This document shows positions 5,513-6,513 of a stretch of 6,513 bases of DNA, one piece after another. The translations under genes were made by a program, and so were the position numbers. The notes beneath the pieces are model-generated. The model saw only the letters and a program-made list of their open reading frames with translations. It did not search any database and was not told where the DNA came from. Every line of letters starts with the position of its first letter. The stretch's first letter is position 1. The stretch lies in the NCBI GenBank assembly GCA_011371465.1, contig DRQL01000322.1:1-6513 (forward strand). The letters run 5' to 3'. The stretch comes from Gammaproteobacteria bacterium (GTDB taxonomy: Bacteria; Pseudomonadota; Gammaproteobacteria; DSM-19610).

Positions 5513-6513
5513 TCAGAATATTGCCAGCAATTGCACCGTAAGGCGATCATCCATGCTGTCGGCGATTTCATTCTGCGGCGCGGAAGAGGAAAAGTCCGGG
5601 GCATCCAGGTCGCGGAACTCGTAGTTCACCAGGGCGCGGGTTTTCTTGTTGAAGAAATACTGCACGCCCAGGGTGAGGGTGGTGAACTCGCGCTCGGCGG
5701 CATCGACATTCTTCATGCGGTCCAGGTAATCGTAGCGGATATCCAGCTCGATCTGCGGGATGACCGCGTAGCCAAAGTGAACATAGTAGCCTTCCGACTC
5801 GCCGTTCGGCTGCATGTTCAGCGAGGCGGTCAGGGCGCCATTGTTACTGATCGAGCCAGGCACTGCGCCGCCATCAGAACCGTTGAAAATCATACCGTCG
5901 GCATACATATACTCGGCCGCGGCCCGGTACTTGTCCTTGCGAAAGGTCGTGCCGAAACCCCAGCGGTCACGATCGAAATCCCGCTTCCCGGGGTTGCCGA
6001 AGGTGTACTCCAGCGTGCGCTCGCCACTCTGTCCCCAGGCGAACATTTTCCAGCCCTGGCGACGCGCACCCTTGCCACCGAAAATCCATTCCGACGACCA
6101 GTAAGCGTACAGGTCTTTCTCGTTATTGTTGTCGGTGCGGTTGAGACCGTTTCCGTTCCCGACCATGAAGGCGTAGGAATGCTGCCAGTCGCCGGTATTA
6201 AACCAGTCAAACACCTGGATACCAATATCGCGGAACGCACTTACAGATCCGTTCGGCCGGTTGGAATCACCGGGTTGCGTACCATCTCCGTCCACAAAAC
6301 GCTCCAGGTTGGACTGAAACGTTACATTGGTGAAATTGATATAGTCGAATACATGAATCGCCTGCAGCCCCTCTTCGGAACCCGGCGTTTTGAACTGACC
6401 GATCCTGACTCGCGCGTGGGGAATATGATTCAGGGTGATACTTGCGTCGGTTAATGCTACCGATGAGTCGAATTCCGTGATCCCGTTCTTGCCCGCTTCG
6501 ACCAGCAGGAAAT
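5513..6513 (-). CDS. Outer-membrane porin, phosphate-selective OprO/OprP-like, C-terminal part (start outside window)
   Basis: The open frame enters from the right edge and gives 332 residues up to the TGA at 5513. It has the hallmarks of a 16-strand-type trimeric porin of the Porin_O_P family: LTDASITLNHIPHARVRIGQFKTPGSEEGLQ early in the visible part, where the GQFKTP segment is characteristic, then repeated amphipathic strands rich in Tyr, Trp and Phe (YAFMVGNGNGLNRTDNNNEKDLYAYWSSEW; YRAAAEYMYADGMIF). A strand pair near the end is FFNKKTRALVNYEFRDLDAPD. The chain ends LTVQLLAIF; the terminal phenylalanine with alternating hydrophobics is the BAM assembly signal. The N-terminus, signal peptide and any coiled coil lie outside the window. 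OprP/OprO proteins pass phosphate or polyphosphate, but many relatives have no tested substrate, so specificity here is not claimed. Confidence 0.9.
   Translation of the reverse strand, partial: FLLVEAGKNGITEFDSSVALTDASITLNHIPHARVRIGQFKTPGSEEGLQAIHVFDYINFTNVTFQSNLERFVDGDGTQPGDSNRPNGSVSAFRDIGIQVFDWFNTGDWQHSYAFMVGNGNGLNRTDNNNEKDLYAYWSSEWIFGGKGARRQGWKMFAWGQSGERTLEYTFGNPGKRDFDRDRWGFGTTFRKDKYRAAAEYMYADGMIFNGSDGGAVPGSISNNGALTASLNMQPNGESEGYYVHFGYAVIPQIELDIRYDYLDRMKNVDAAEREFTTLTLGVQYFFNKKTRALVNYEFRDLDAPDFSSSAPQNEIADSMDDRLTVQLLAIF

Noticed and set aside
5531..6454. Long plus-strand open frame (307 codons) antisense to the porin
   Set aside because: It lies wholly opposite a clear porin gene and its translation has no recognisable domain or signal; such frames are common opposite GC-rich genes.

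Overview
The window looks like chromosome from a GC-rich gammaproteobacterium. The basis is the gene order mnmG-rsmG-parA-parB, the family-typical protein sequences (the ParB N-terminus MAAKKRGLGRGLDALLG is of the Pseudomonas-like type), and an outer-membrane porin ending in phenylalanine, which means a Gram-negative envelope. The genus cannot be named from the sequence alone. Every gene I can support lies on the minus strand, so transcription runs from high to low coordinates.

Layout in order of transcription. (1) 6513-5513: 3' part of an outer-membrane porin of the phosphate-selective OprO/OprP type, followed by a GC-rich hairpin that is a likely terminator (5479-5503). (2) 5446-4994: a small exported DUF302 protein. 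(3) 4943-4833: an inverted pair of a CGTCATTGCGAG-type dispersed repeat. (4) 4784-3717: a GT4-like glycosyltransferase whose last codons fall into an abruptly AT-rich stretch. (5) 3664-3594: a second, unrelated long palindrome, of the GTCATTCCGGCGCAGGCCGGA type. (6) 3505-132: the conserved cluster mnmG, rsmG, parA. (7) 92-1: the first 30 codons of parB, which runs off the left edge.

The mnmG-rsmG-parA-parB block is a classic conserved cluster, often near the replication origin. MnmG modifies the tRNA wobble uridine, RsmG methylates 16S rRNA, and ParA with ParB segregates the chromosome. Spacing is tight (21 nt, then a 4-nt ATGA overlap, then 39 nt), so one operon is likely. The porin, DUF302 and glycosyltransferase genes have no obvious functional tie to it. 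The usual upstream partner mnmE, or an oriC/mioC region, is not in this window.

There is no non-coding stretch over 300 bases. The two largest gaps (3506-3716 and 4785-4993) each hold one palindromic repeat and sit on either side of the glycosyltransferase gene. I see no tRNA, rRNA, CRISPR array, transposase, parS site or DnaA-box cluster. Most of the window is ordinary; the part worth a second look is the repeat-bracketed glycosyltransferase insert with its AT-rich junction.
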